A stretch of 64,000 nucleotides of DNA. It comes from Brachybacterium fresconis. GTDB taxonomy: Bacteria; Actinomycetota; Actinomycetes; Actinomycetales; Dermabacteraceae. The stretch lies in assembly GCF_017876515.1 (NCBI RefSeq), contig NZ_JAGIOC010000001.1, forward strand, positions 2,480,001 through 2,544,000, given 5' to 3'. Positions 25,136-33,597 of this stretch are shown piece by piece (position 1 is the first letter of the stretch; each line of letters starts with the position of its first letter). Under the pieces are notes generated by a model. It had not been told where the DNA came from, did no database searches, and worked only from the letters and a program-made list of their open reading frames with translations. Both the position numbers and the translations under genes were made by a program.

Positions 25136-25873
25136 TCAGCGCGCGAACAGCTCGGCGAAGGCGCGCAGCAGCCGCGGCGGTTCGTCGGCGGTGCGACTGC
25201 GCAGGGCGAGGAAGATGTCCTCCATCTCGTCGGGCGAGAAGTACCCGTGGTCGCGGTAGACGCGGGCCCGCTCGATGATCGAGGGGATGTCGAGCTCGGG
25301 GTGGAACTGGGTGGCGTACTGCCGGGTGCCGACGCGGAACATCTGCACCGGCGCGGTGGCGCCGGTGGCGAGCGCGGTCGCGTGCTCGGGCAGGGTGCGG
25401 ACGGCCTCCTTGTGGCCGACGAGGCCGGTGAAGGTGTCGCTGAGCTGTGCCGTCGCGACCAGCGGGTCGTCGCGACCGGCGGCGGTGAGCGAGACCTCGA
25501 TGGCGCCCAACGGCTCCCCGTGCGTGCGGTCGATGACGGCGCCCTGGTGGGTGCCGAGGGTGCCGATGCCGTAGCAGGCACCGAGGAAGGGGATGTCCTC
25601 GGCGATGATGCGGTCCAGGAGGCGGAAGACCTCGGCCTCGGCCCGCTTCTCCGCCGCGGACTTGGACTCGGCGGGGTCCGAGACCGTGAACGGACTGCCG
25701 CACAGGATGATCCCGGAGATGTCCTCGGCGTGCAGGTCGGGGAAGGGATCCCGGTCCAGCCGCGTCCAGATCAGCTCGTCCTCGCCCAGGCCGGAGAAGG
25801 AGAGCACGGAGGCACGTTCGGTGAGGGCGACGTCGTCCTCAGGGCGGGTGGCGATCTGCACGAACGGTTTCAC
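25136..25873 (-). CDS. Class I glutamine amidotransferase-like protein
   Basis: 245 residues from GTG 25873. The triad of class I amidotransferases is visible: Cys in FLGACYGIGTLG and the His/Glu pair in ATQFHPELD. The order resembles the GMP synthase glutaminase domain, but no synthase domain follows. It may be a gamma-glutamyl hydrolase-type enzyme or act with an unlinked partner. TACCAT ends 6 nt before the GTG, which settles the start against the longer frame. Confidence 0.8.
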   Translation of the reverse strand: MKPFVQIATRPEDDVALTERASVLSFSGLGEDELIWTRLDRDPFPDLHAEDISGIILCGSPFTVSDPAESKSAAEKRAEAEVFRLLDRIIAEDIPFLGACYGIGTLGTHQGAVIDRTHGEPLGAIEVSLTAAGRDDPLVATAQLSDTFTGLVGHKEAVRTLPEHATALATGATAPVQMFRVGTRQYATQFHPELDIPSIIERARVYRDHGYFSPDEMEDIFLALRSRTADEPPRLLRAFAELFAR

Positions 25874-25879
25874 GCGAGA

Positions 25880-25885
25880 ATGGTA
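25880..25885 (-). promoter_or_regulatory. -10 element TACCAT, leaderless promoter
   Basis: TACCAT on the minus strand ends 6 nt before GTG 25873. Confidence 0.5.
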
Positions 25886-25970
25886 GCGGGCCGCGTCGGG
25901 TCGGGCTCGCCGCCGACCCCGTCGTGCCCGCCTGCTCGGGCCCGCCTGCCCGTCGTCGAAGGAGACGCCC

Positions 25971-27536
25971 ATGACCACCGCCCCCGCACCTCCCGCGATT
26001 CCCCGCGAGGCGGTCCTCGATGTCGCTTCCTGGTTGCCGCAGTGGCTCGAGACCGCACGTCACCTGCGGCAGCAGTCCGGGCTGCAGGCCGCGATCTGGC
26101 ACGACGGGGAGCTGGTGGCGGAGGACGCCGTCGGGGAGGCCGATCTGGACGCGGGGATCGCACTGCGCCCGACGCACCGGCTGCGGATCGCCTCGCACTC
26201 GAAGATGGTCACGGCGATGACGCTCATGCGGCTGCGGGAGCAAGGGCGGCTGCGGCTGGACGACACGCTCGGCGACCACCTCGGCGAGCTCGCCGGCGCC
26301 CCCGTCGCGGACCGCACCCTGCGTGACCTGCTCTCCCATTCCGCAGGTCTGACCCGCGACTCGGACGACGCGCGCTGGTGGCGGCTCGGGGCCCCGTTCC
26401 CGGATCGTGCGCAGCTGCTCGAGATCGCCCGCACGGGCGCCGTGAAGGCCGCGGCCGGAGTGCACCTGCAGTACTCGAACATCGGCTACGGGCTGCTGGG
26501 CCTGGTCATCGAGGCGGTCACGGGTTCGTCCTTCGCCGAGGTGGTCGACGAGCTGGTGCTGGCACCCGTCGGGGTCGACGGGATCGGCGCCGACCTGCCG
26601 GTCGGGGCGGCGGGCCCGGACGCGGCCGACGGATTCGCCGCCGGGCACACATCGCTGCTGCACGGTCCCCGGCGACCGGTCGAGCAGGTGCCGACGCGGG
26701 CACTGGCCGCCGCGACCGGGTTCTGGGCGAACGCCGGAGCCATCGCCACCTTCTCGGGGCGGACCCTGACCGCGGGCGACGTGCTGTCCGCGGCATCGGT
26801 GCGGGAGATGCGCCGGCGGGTGTGGACGCTGCAGGACGGACGCCACTACGGGCTGGGGCTGCAGGAGGGGCGCCTGCACGGCTTCACGGTCGTGGGGCAT
26901 TCCGGGGGATTCCCCACGGGGCTCTCGCGCACCTGGGCGGCGCCGGTCGAACGCCTGGTCGTCAGCGTGATCGGCACGGCGGTCGACGCCCCGAGCTCGG
27001 AGCTGGCCGCGGGGATCCTGGGGCTGCTGGCGCTGGCGGCGGGTCGCCCCGCTCCGCAGGCCGAGACCTGGGAGCAGCCCGGCGCCCAGGGCGGCGGCTC
27101 CGACGGCCGCCCACGCCCGGCGGTGCTGAGCCAGCAGCCGTCCGTGGAGGTGGCCGGGACGGCGTCGGCACTGTCCGCGACCGAGGTCGCCGGGATCGTG
27201 GCCGGCACCTACGACGGACTGTGGGGGCGGACCCGGCTGGCGGTGCTCGGCGGGCGGCTGTTCGCGCTCGACGAGGCGGCGGCCGACCCGGCCGCAAGCG
27301 CCCTCGAGCTCGCGGTGGGCGACGTGCGCGCCGACCCGATCATGCCCGGAGCGGAGGCTGTAGAGCTCGCCACCTGGGGTGATCCGGGGTACGACACCTG
27401 GGCCGAGCCGTTGCTGGCGCGATTCGGGACACCCGACGAGGGCGGGACGTTGCGCTGCACGGCGTTGGTGCGAACCGGTCAGGTGGAGACGCCCAGCGCG
27501 GACTTCACGATGCCACGGCGGGTGATGGCGCCGTGA
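25971..27536 (+). CDS. Serine hydrolase, class C beta-lactamase fold
   Basis: 521 residues. Catalytic S-x-x-K as ASHSKM (Ser about residue 79), the Y-x-N motif as LQYSNIGYG and the third motif VGHSGGFPTG. The N-terminal 370 residues are the hydrolase; the remaining 150 are a beta-rich tail (AGTYDGLWGRTRLAVLGGRL) common in esterase or D-amino-peptidase members. No signal peptide, so it is cytosolic, which argues for an esterase or amidase rather than antibiotic resistance. GAAGGAG precedes ATG. Overlaps the kinase gene by GTGA. Confidence 0.82.
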   Translation: MTTAPAPPAIPREAVLDVASWLPQWLETARHLRQQSGLQAAIWHDGELVAEDAVGEADLDAGIALRPTHRLRIASHSKMVTAMTLMRLREQGRLRLDDTLGDHLGELAGAPVADRTLRDLLSHSAGLTRDSDDARWWRLGAPFPDRAQLLEIARTGAVKAAAGVHLQYSNIGYGLLGLVIEAVTGSSFAEVVDELVLAPVGVDGIGADLPVGAAGPDAADGFAAGHTSLLHGPRRPVEQVPTRALAAATGFWANAGAIATFSGRTLTAGDVLSAASVREMRRRVWTLQDGRHYGLGLQEGRLHGFTVVGHSGGFPTGLSRTWAAPVERLVVSVIGTAVDAPSSELAAGILGLLALAAGRPAPQAETWEQPGAQGGGSDGRPRPAVLSQQPSVEVAGTASALSATEVAGIVAGTYDGLWGRTRLAVLGGRLFALDEAAADPAASALELAVGDVRADPIMPGAEAVELATWGDPGYDTWAEPLLARFGTPDEGGTLRCTALVRTGQVETPSADFTMPRRVMAP

Positions 27537-28597
27537 GCGGTGGGGGCGCAGAGGGACCGAACGCCACGACGATGCGTGTCGCGGGGTTCCCGCTGCCGTC
27601 GTTGCTGGCTGCGGCCAGGGATCCCGGTGTCGTCGCCTGGCGGGCAGGGCTTCCGGAGATTGTCGAGGGTCTCCTCGCCGAGTGGCCGCTGACGGTCGAG
27701 GAGCCCTTCTCCCCCGGCGGATCGGCCGCCTGGGTCGCGCCGGTGCGCGATGGTGATGGCCGGGAGCTGGTGCTCAAGGTCGCCTGGGCCCACGAGGAGT
27801 CGCGGGACGAGGCGCTCGGGATGGCGGCATGGCAGGGGCGCGGGGCGGCCGAGGTGCTGCACAGCGAGCTGCGGGGGCAGACGTCGGTGCTGCTCATGGA
27901 ACGAGTGCGACCGGGGACGCCGCTCGCCGAGCTGCTGACCTGGCCGGAGCGGGACGCGGTGGTGGCCGGTCTGCTGCGGCGGATGTGGATGCCGCCGCAC
28001 GAGCTGCTCCCGGCATCCGAGGCTGCGGCCTTCCGTCCGCTGTCGCATATGTGCGCCTGGTGGGCCGACGAAGCGCAGGCGCGGGACGACAGAGCGCGAG
28101 CGCGGGACGGTGAGGCCCGGGCGCGGGATAGCGAGGCCCGGGCGCGGCTCGGGGAGGCGTCGGCGGTGGTCGGGTCTCCTGCGGACCTCGCCGAGAGCGT
28201 GAGCAGCCCCCTGCTCCCGGCCGAGGTGGTCGACCACGGCCTGGAGCTGCTGCGCTCCCTGCCCCGGGAGTGGGACGGGGAGGCGGTGCTGCTGGCGACC
28301 GATTTCCACCCGTCCAATGTGCTGGCGAGCGGCTCGGGCGAGGCGCAGGACTGGGTGGTGATCGATCCGAAGCCGTATGTCGGCGATCCGCACTACGACC
28401 TGTTGCAGCACATGCTCAACGACCCCGGTCGCCTGGTGGCCCAGCCCAGCGCGTTCGCTGACCGGTTGGCGGGGCTGACCAGGCTGGACCCTGAGCGTGC
28501 CCGACGCTGGCTGTTCGCGCGGTGCGTGCAGGAAGCAGGGGTCATGGACGGTGCGGCGGAGGCGGCGCTGCGGCTGGAGGCAGACGGCGTGGCGTGA
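27533..28597 (+). CDS. APH(6)/hydroxyurea kinase-like phosphotransferase
   Basis: 354 residues. The kinase C-lobe is clear: LLATDFHPSNVLASGSG in place of the usual HGDLHPGN catalytic loop, and WVVIDPKPYVGDPHYDLLQH, the StrB/APH(6) metal-binding loop. It would phosphorylate a hydroxyl on an aminoglycoside or metabolite with ATP. In the catalytic loop the usual H-G-D is T-D-F, though Asp is kept. Residues 181-208 are four 7-residue repeats (A-R-A-R-D-x-E type). The start is GTG at the stop of the hydrolase gene. The cellular substrate is unknown and resistance is unproven. Confidence 0.82.
   Translation: MSGGGAEGPNATTMRVAGFPLPSLLAAARDPGVVAWRAGLPEIVEGLLAEWPLTVEEPFSPGGSAAWVAPVRDGDGRELVLKVAWAHEESRDEALGMAAWQGRGAAEVLHSELRGQTSVLLMERVRPGTPLAELLTWPERDAVVAGLLRRMWMPPHELLPASEAAAFRPLSHMCAWWADEAQARDDRARARDGEARARDSEARARLGEASAVVGSPADLAESVSSPLLPAEVVDHGLELLRSLPREWDGEAVLLATDFHPSNVLASGSGEAQDWVVIDPKPYVGDPHYDLLQHMLNDPGRLVAQPSAFADRLAGLTRLDPERARRWLFARCVQEAGVMDGAAEAALRLEADGVA
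28073..28156 (+). repeat. Four 21-bp imperfect repeats inside the kinase gene
   Basis: Units begin at 28073, 28094, 28115 and 28136 and encode AQARDDR, ARARDGE, ARARDSE and ARARLGE. The length is a whole number of codons, so copy changes would keep frame. Confidence 0.85.
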
Positions 28598-28598
28598 C

Positions 28599-28642
28599 GG
28601 ATCGAGGCGGCCGTATCGCGATGTCGATCGTCGCCTCGATCC
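28599..28642. terminator. Inverted repeat between convergent genes
   Basis: GGATCGAGGCG (28599-28609) and CGCCTCGATCC (28632-28642) are perfect 11-bp arms with a 22-nt loop, placed between the stops of the kinase and HNH genes. A probable bidirectional terminator without a U-tract. Confidence 0.6.
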
Positions 28643-28682
28643 ACGCGCCGCATCCAGCCGCCTGTCGTCCCTGGTCAGCTGG

Positions 28683-30512
28683 TCAGTGTTCGTCGTCGGC
28701 GTCCTGACGCGTCGAAGCCCGTCGCTTCCTCGCGGTTCGCCTTCGCGGGGACGTGATCCCGGGGTTGCCGGGCCCATCGGCGGCCGGCTCGGTCCTGGAC
28801 ACCGTTCCGCTCGTCCTGTCATCCCCGTGCGCGGATCGTCCGCGCCTCGAGCGCTTCGTCAGAAGGCGACGGGCTCGTTCGCGATCCGCTGTCATCCTTC
28901 TCGTCGATCGGGGCGGGCGACGAGTCGAGCCGGCACCGCTGCCAGGCCCGACGTCGCTGTCGAGGTCGACGTCACTGTCGAGGCCGACGCTGTCACCGGC
29001 CAGGTCGGGCCCGTCACGGTCACCGGCCCGGTCAGGGTCGATTCCGGTCCGACGCTCGGGGGTCACCAGCGGCCGCGGTGCCGTCACCCGGGTGACGCCG
29101 GAGTGTCCGGTCCAGGCCACGCGGTGCCCCGGCCGCTCGGGGTCGTCGCGGCGCTCGACGAGGAGGGTGCTGTCCTCCTTCTGATTGCAGTGCCCGCAGG
29201 TGTCCTGGCCGTTGTCCACGGTGGTGGGGCCGCCTCGGGCGTGCGGGGTGATGTGGTCGCTCTGGCGGCTCTGCGCATTGCAGAACGGGCCACGGCACGA
29301 GGTGTCACGCCAGGTCAAGAAGCGAGCCATGGCGGGCGGGAAGGCTCGTGCGCGGGATTCCACGGCGACCAGCTCCCCCGTCGTGGGATGCGTGTAGAGG
29401 CGGCGGATCACGGCTCGTGCCTGAGGACCGTCGGCCCCCAGGGGATCCTGATCGGCACCCGTGGGCGGGGCGGTGGCCGCACGCAACTGCGCCCGCACTG
29501 CCTCGGCGGGAACCGGGCCGTAGCCGGTGATCTGCGCCGCGTCTCCGACATCGGGGCGGAACAGGGCTCGATCGGTGATGATCACGCCGACGTCGAGCTC
29601 CACGGATTCCATCGCGTCGTCGCGCCCGAGCACGGTGTCGACCAGGACATCGGCGGCGAGCGCGCCATGGCCCTGGTCAGCACCCTCGGCGCGGCGGCGC
29701 TCGGCCTCCAGGGAGATGCGCTTGTTCATCAGGGCGGCGTCGATGGCCGGGACGTGCGCGGTCAGGTTCGCCATCCCGTGCTGTCCCGGGGTGAGCGTCA
29801 CGCTCCGCTGCGTCCGCGCCTTCTGGTGGCGCACGGCAGCGCCCTCGGGATCCAGCTCCGTGATGGCCGTGGCCACCTCGGCCCGCCAGTCCCTCACCCC
29901 TGCGGCATCGAGGTACGGCAGGCGCTCGCCCAGGATCGCGTCGACCTCGCGGCGCTGGTCGTCATCGAGCACCGAGGTCGCCCCGGAGACCGCGTACGCG
30001 GCCTGCGCGGAGACCTTCCGGGTCGCCAGCGCGGTGAACATGGTCGGCATCGACGACACCAACCGCCGCGCGGAGGCCAGCGAGCTGCCCGCCGCCGACG
30101 GGGAGCACCGGGTGATGAGCGAATGGTCCTCGCGTGCGATCCGGTGCGCCTGCTCCCCCAGAACCTTCGGGGAGGGGACGGCGGAATCCTCGTGAGCGGC
30201 CTTGTCGTGGGCGGCATTCGTCATGTCGCGGCGGGTGACCTCGTCGAGCGCGACCACCGTGCGCGCCTCCAAGGCGTCCTGCGCACCACGGATCACCTGC
30301 TCTGCGTGCATCAGGTGCACGGCGCTGCTGCGGGCCATCCCGCGCGTCTCGAACAGCTCTCCGGGGTCCTTCGCGAGCTCTTCGAGAAGGTGCCCGACAT
30401 CCCCGAGCAGCCGTGCCAGACCCTCGATCCCGATCGCGCGCACAGCCTCCGGCGACCACGAGGAGTCGGGAAACTCCTCCGCGGCCTCCGGAGCGTTCTT
30501 CGCGTTCGACAT
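28683..30512 (-). CDS. DUF222 and HNH endonuclease domain protein
   Basis: 609 residues. A long alpha-helical DUF222 region (residues about 40-390) is followed by an HNH nuclease: RDTSCRGPFCNAQSRQSDHI, HARGGPTTVDNGQDTCGHCN, with zinc-ligand cysteines in pairs C-x4-C and C-x2-C and the catalytic His in DHI. The last 130 residues are Asp/Arg/Ser-rich low complexity. Such genes occur in multiple copies in actinobacterial genomes and may be mobile, but are of unknown role. GAGAAT ends 6 nt before ATG 30512 (leaderless-type start). It is followed upstream by an A/T-richer stretch. Confidence 0.85.
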   Translation of the reverse strand: MSNAKNAPEAAEEFPDSSWSPEAVRAIGIEGLARLLGDVGHLLEELAKDPGELFETRGMARSSAVHLMHAEQVIRGAQDALEARTVVALDEVTRRDMTNAAHDKAAHEDSAVPSPKVLGEQAHRIAREDHSLITRCSPSAAGSSLASARRLVSSMPTMFTALATRKVSAQAAYAVSGATSVLDDDQRREVDAILGERLPYLDAAGVRDWRAEVATAITELDPEGAAVRHQKARTQRSVTLTPGQHGMANLTAHVPAIDAALMNKRISLEAERRRAEGADQGHGALAADVLVDTVLGRDDAMESVELDVGVIITDRALFRPDVGDAAQITGYGPVPAEAVRAQLRAATAPPTGADQDPLGADGPQARAVIRRLYTHPTTGELVAVESRARAFPPAMARFLTWRDTSCRGPFCNAQSRQSDHITPHARGGPTTVDNGQDTCGHCNQKEDSTLLVERRDDPERPGHRVAWTGHSGVTRVTAPRPLVTPERRTGIDPDRAGDRDGPDLAGDSVGLDSDVDLDSDVGPGSGAGSTRRPPRSTRRMTADRERARRLLTKRSRRGRSAHGDDRTSGTVSRTEPAADGPGNPGITSPRRRTARKRRASTRQDADDEH

Positions 30513-30518
30513 GATCCG

Positions 30519-30524
30519 ATTCTC
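30519..30524 (-). promoter_or_regulatory. -10-like GAGAAT, leaderless promoter of HNH gene
   Basis: GAGAAT on the minus strand ends 6 nt before ATG 30512. Confidence 0.4.
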
Positions 30525-30688
30525 GCGGAACTCTCACTCGAACACAATGCCTTCTGGCGACTGTGGATGACTTCGACAGACACCAGGCCAGGCAGGATGC
30601 AGAGCCCACACTCATTCCCGCTCCACACCCGTGGCCAGCGCATCTATCCGATCGGTCGTCACGGGAAGCCTTTGCCATCCACCTATTG

Positions 30689-30717
30689 TTCGATGAATGT
30701 GGAAAACACGCTACTGT
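30689..30717 (+). promoter_or_regulatory. Orphan promoter-like element
   Basis: TTCGAT (30689-30694) and TACTGT (30712-30717) with a 17-nt spacer, followed by GGAGGA but no start codon in range. It could drive an untranslated RNA or the peroxidase gene with a long leader. Confidence 0.35.
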
Positions 30718-30942
30718 GGAGGATCGCCCATTTTTCATACGCCGTACTTCGGCACCCACAAAGGTACCTCGAGGGTCCGACACGCGAAGCAATTCCCGCG
30801 ATCATTGTGGACGGACGGCGTGCTGCATGGCCGAGACGGTGCAGAGAGTCGCCCTGTCACGTCCGGTGTGGTGCCCGGCCACCGCGCAGCGCAGCGCTCC
30901 CCTCCACGACCATCCGAACCGCCCCGCCGCCACGCGGAGGGC

Positions 30943-30948
30943 CACAAT
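30943..30948 (+). promoter_or_regulatory. -10-like CACAAT, leaderless promoter of peroxidase gene
   Basis: CACAAT ends 6 nt before ATG 30955. Confidence 0.45.
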
Positions 30949-30954
30949 GGACCC

Positions 30955-31443
30955 ATGACGACTCTCGCCGACTTCACCGCGACCACGATCACCGGGAAGC
31001 ACAAGGACCTCGCCGACTACACGGGATCCGTCGCACTGGTGGTCAACACCGCCAGCAAATGCGGCTTCACCCCGCAGTACGCGGGGCTGCAGGACCTCTA
31101 CGCGCGCTTCCACGAGAGGGGGCTCACCGTCCTCGGCTTCCCCTGCGACCAGTTCATGCACCAGGAGCCGGGCAGCGAGTCGGAGATCGTCGAGTTCTGC
31201 TCGGTGAACTTCGGCGTCGAGTTCCCGATGTTCGCGAAGGTCGAGGTCAACGGCGAGGGGGCGCACCCCCTGTACCAGTGGCTCACCGGAGCGCACGGAG
31301 ACATCCCGGCCGAGCCGATCGGCTGGAACTTCACCAAGTTCCTCATCGGGCGCGACGGGAGCGTGCGAGGCCGCTACGCCTCGGACGTCGAGCCCGCCGA
31401 CATCGCGGAGGACATCGAGAAGGAGCTGGCCGCGGCGGCCTGA
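30955..31443 (+). CDS. Glutathione peroxidase-family thiol peroxidase
   Basis: 162 residues. Peroxidatic Cys36 in NTASKCGFTPQY, then LGFPCDQF with the resolving-Cys-region helix and WNFTKFLIGRDG with the conserved Trp-Asn. It has Cys, not selenocysteine (no UGA in frame). In actinobacteria such enzymes usually take electrons from thioredoxin, removing H2O2 and organic peroxides. Cytosolic. Leaderless start. Confidence 0.92.
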   Translation: MTTLADFTATTITGKHKDLADYTGSVALVVNTASKCGFTPQYAGLQDLYARFHERGLTVLGFPCDQFMHQEPGSESEIVEFCSVNFGVEFPMFAKVEVNGEGAHPLYQWLTGAHGDIPAEPIGWNFTKFLIGRDGSVRGRYASDVEPADIAEDIEKELAAAA

Positions 31444-31464
31444 CGCTCACTCGCCCGACGGGGC

Positions 31465-31500
31465 GCGGCACCCGGCAGGAGTGCGGCACCCGGCAGGAGT
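31465..31500. repeat. 18-bp perfect tandem duplication
   Basis: GCGGCACCCGGCAGGAGT twice in a row, between the stops of the peroxidase and the beta-lactamase-fold gene. Just before it, CGCCC-GACG-GGGCG (31452-31465) could form a short terminator hairpin. Confidence 0.85.
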
Positions 31501-31560
31501 GCGACGTCCGGCTGGAGGCGGCCCGGGCAGCGCCACGGCGCCTCGATGGACACAGGGGGC

Positions 31561-33504
31561 TCAGCCCTCCCGCGTCCAACCCTCGGCCACGACCTGGTCG
31601 CGATCCGCGGGGCGATCCGTGTCCAGCACGTTCTGCGATCCGTCGCTGACCCGGAACCGGCCCACCCAGGCACCGAGACCGCGCGTCGAGCGGTCGGTGG
31701 TCAGCGTCAGCCGCACCTCGACCTCGCCGCTCATCGCCTCCGTGCCGTGCACCAGCGGGAACGTGCCGTCCCAGCGCTCGCGTCGGCCCCATCCGGTGAT
31801 CTGACCGTCCGCGATCGCGACCGGCTCCTGGTGGCGCGCCTCGAGCATCCCGGCCAGCGGCTTCCAGGTGGTGCCCTGATCGGTGGAGGCCTCGACGGCG
31901 AGCACGTCGTACGCCGTCTCGAGATGCGCGAAGAGGTCCAGCCGCAGGTGCGGGCCGGGGGTCCGGTGCTGCGGTCCGCCCCCGGAAGCTCCGTTACCGG
32001 ACGCTCCGCCACCCGACGAGCCACCCCCGGATCCGCCATCCGCGCCCGTGGCCGGCAGCTGCGCTCCCGCGCTCAGCGTCGCGGTGGTCGCGTCCTCGCC
32101 CCCGGCGTGCCAGCCTCCGCGCAGCGCGGACGGCACCACCCCCAGGGCGCGGGCCACGCAGGTGGAGACCTCGCGGCGGGTGACCGAGGTGGAGGACCAT
32201 TCGCGGGTGGGATGCACGGAGTTCGCCAGCATGATGACGATCGTGTCGGTGAGCGGGTCGATGACCAGAGATGTTCCCGTGAACCCGGTGTGGGTGCCGC
32301 TGTAGGGGCTGGTCAGCCCGGCGTGGTAGAACCAGGCCTCCAGCTCGGGGCCGAGCCCGCGGCGCGCCCCGCCCACTCCGGTGATCTCCACGATCCGGTC
32401 GGTGTACATCTCCTGGACGGTCTGCCGCTGCAGGATCCGGGCGTTCCCGTAGCGTCCGCCGCCCAGGAACATCTGCCCGAAAACCGCCAGGTCCCGCGCG
32501 GTGGAGAACACGCCGGCATGCCCGGCGGCACCGCCCAGGGAGTAGGCGTTCTCGTCGTGGACCCGGCCGTGCACGAGCTCCTCGTAGTACGCCTCGTACT
32601 CGGTCGCTGCGATGCGTCCGCGCAGCGAGGCCGGCGGGTTGTACATCGTGTCGTCCATCCCGAGCGGAGCGGTGATGTGCTCGTGGACGTACTCGTCCAG
32701 ACCCTGTCCCGAGAGCTTCTCGACGACCAGCCCCAGGGCGATCAGCCCCAGGTCGCTGTAGACGTAGGCCGTGCCGGGCGGGGCGTCGGGCGGCACCGTC
32801 AGGGCGGCCTCGATCCGCGAGGGCACGTCGGGGTGGGCGGAGTAGAGGTTGATCCAGGCCGGCAGTCCGGCGGTATGGGTGATCAGATGCTGGAGGGTGA
32901 CCTGCTCCTTGCCACCGGCCGCGAAGGCCGGCAGGTGGGAGGCGACGGTGTCGTCGAGCGCCAGCGCGCCCTGCTCGACCAGCTGCAGCACCGCCGTCGC
33001 GGTGAAGATCTTCGAGATCGAGGCGAGGTCGTAGATCGTGTCGGTACGGGCCGGGATCCACTGGTCCTCGGGCAGCTGCTCACTCGCGTTCTTCCAGCGC
33101 AGCGCGTACCCGTCGGCGTGCTCGGAGGCGATGCCCGCCTGGGAGGCGACCAGCACGGACGCCCCGGAGAAGCGGGGCGGGTCGAACTCCAGGCCGGCCC
33201 GGACGATCCCGGGCAGCTCCTGGAGCACCGCGGCGTCGAGGCCGACGGACTGCGGCACGGCATCGCGCAGCGTGCGGCCGGACCGCTTCCGGTCCCAGGG
33301 GTGGCGGTGCGGCTGCCCGCGGCTCCAGCTCGGGGCGGAGCGGGCGGACCGCTGTGAGGGAGACTCCTTGCGCGGAGCCGGGTCGCCCCGGTGCGGCGCC
33401 GGGTCGCCTGCGGCGAACGCGGCGGCGGGGAGGCCGACGGCGGTGGTCGCGGAGGCCAGGGCGGCGGCGGTCAGGCCGGTCCGACGGGTGATCTCGGGGT
33501 CCAT
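31561..33504 (-). CDS. Secreted serine hydrolase, EstB/beta-lactamase fold, with C-terminal beta domain
   Basis: 647 residues from ATG 33504, set by GAAGGAG before it. The N-terminus EITRRTGLTAAALASATTAVG ends AFA, a Tat-type export signal. Catalytic S-x-x-K is DLASISKIFTAT, the second motif is YVYSDLGLI and the third THTGFTG. A Gly/Ser linker (GGSGGGSSGGGASG) leads to a C-terminal domain of about 130 residues that looks like an immunoglobulin-type sugar- or wall-binding module (LAVEASTDQGTTWKPL). It probably acts on peptidoglycan-related or ester substrates outside the cell. Confidence 0.83.
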   Translation of the reverse strand: MDPEITRRTGLTAAALASATTAVGLPAAAFAAGDPAPHRGDPAPRKESPSQRSARSAPSWSRGQPHRHPWDRKRSGRTLRDAVPQSVGLDAAVLQELPGIVRAGLEFDPPRFSGASVLVASQAGIASEHADGYALRWKNASEQLPEDQWIPARTDTIYDLASISKIFTATAVLQLVEQGALALDDTVASHLPAFAAGGKEQVTLQHLITHTAGLPAWINLYSAHPDVPSRIEAALTVPPDAPPGTAYVYSDLGLIALGLVVEKLSGQGLDEYVHEHITAPLGMDDTMYNPPASLRGRIAATEYEAYYEELVHGRVHDENAYSLGGAAGHAGVFSTARDLAVFGQMFLGGGRYGNARILQRQTVQEMYTDRIVEITGVGGARRGLGPELEAWFYHAGLTSPYSGTHTGFTGTSLVIDPLTDTIVIMLANSVHPTREWSSTSVTRREVSTCVARALGVVPSALRGGWHAGGEDATTATLSAGAQLPATGADGGSGGGSSGGGASGNGASGGGPQHRTPGPHLRLDLFAHLETAYDVLAVEASTDQGTTWKPLAGMLEARHQEPVAIADGQITGWGRRERWDGTFPLVHGTEAMSGEVEVRLTLTTDRSTRGLGAWVGRFRVSDGSQNVLDTDRPADRDQVVAEGWTREG

Positions 33505-33597
33505 GAGGCTCCTTCGCAGCAGGGCGTCCAACGTATCGACGCCCGCGGCGTCGGACAAGCATCTGCGCGCCCCGAGGACCCGTCCGTCCTCACCGGC

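Larger units (their letters stand above)
30513..30954. other. 442-nt non-coding, A/T-richer stretch
   Basis: Between the divergent HNH and peroxidase genes. It is visibly richer in A and T than the rest of the window, especially 30530-30830. An orphan promoter-like pair TTCGAT-N17-TACTGT points right at 30689-30717. A frame from ATG 30693 (MNVENTLLWRIAHFSYAVLR) reads like protein for about 40 residues and then decays, perhaps a gene remnant. No RNA gene recognised. Confidence 0.45.

Noticed and set aside
27533-28597. Naming the kinase a streptomycin-resistance gene
   Set aside because: The family includes metabolite kinases, the catalytic loop is atypical and nothing nearby is linked to resistance.
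28497-31649. 1050-residue plus-strand frame across the HNH and peroxidase genes
   Set aside because: It lies antisense to the HNH gene, is dominated by Arg/Gly/Pro and has no domain; a chance frame in GC-rich DNA.
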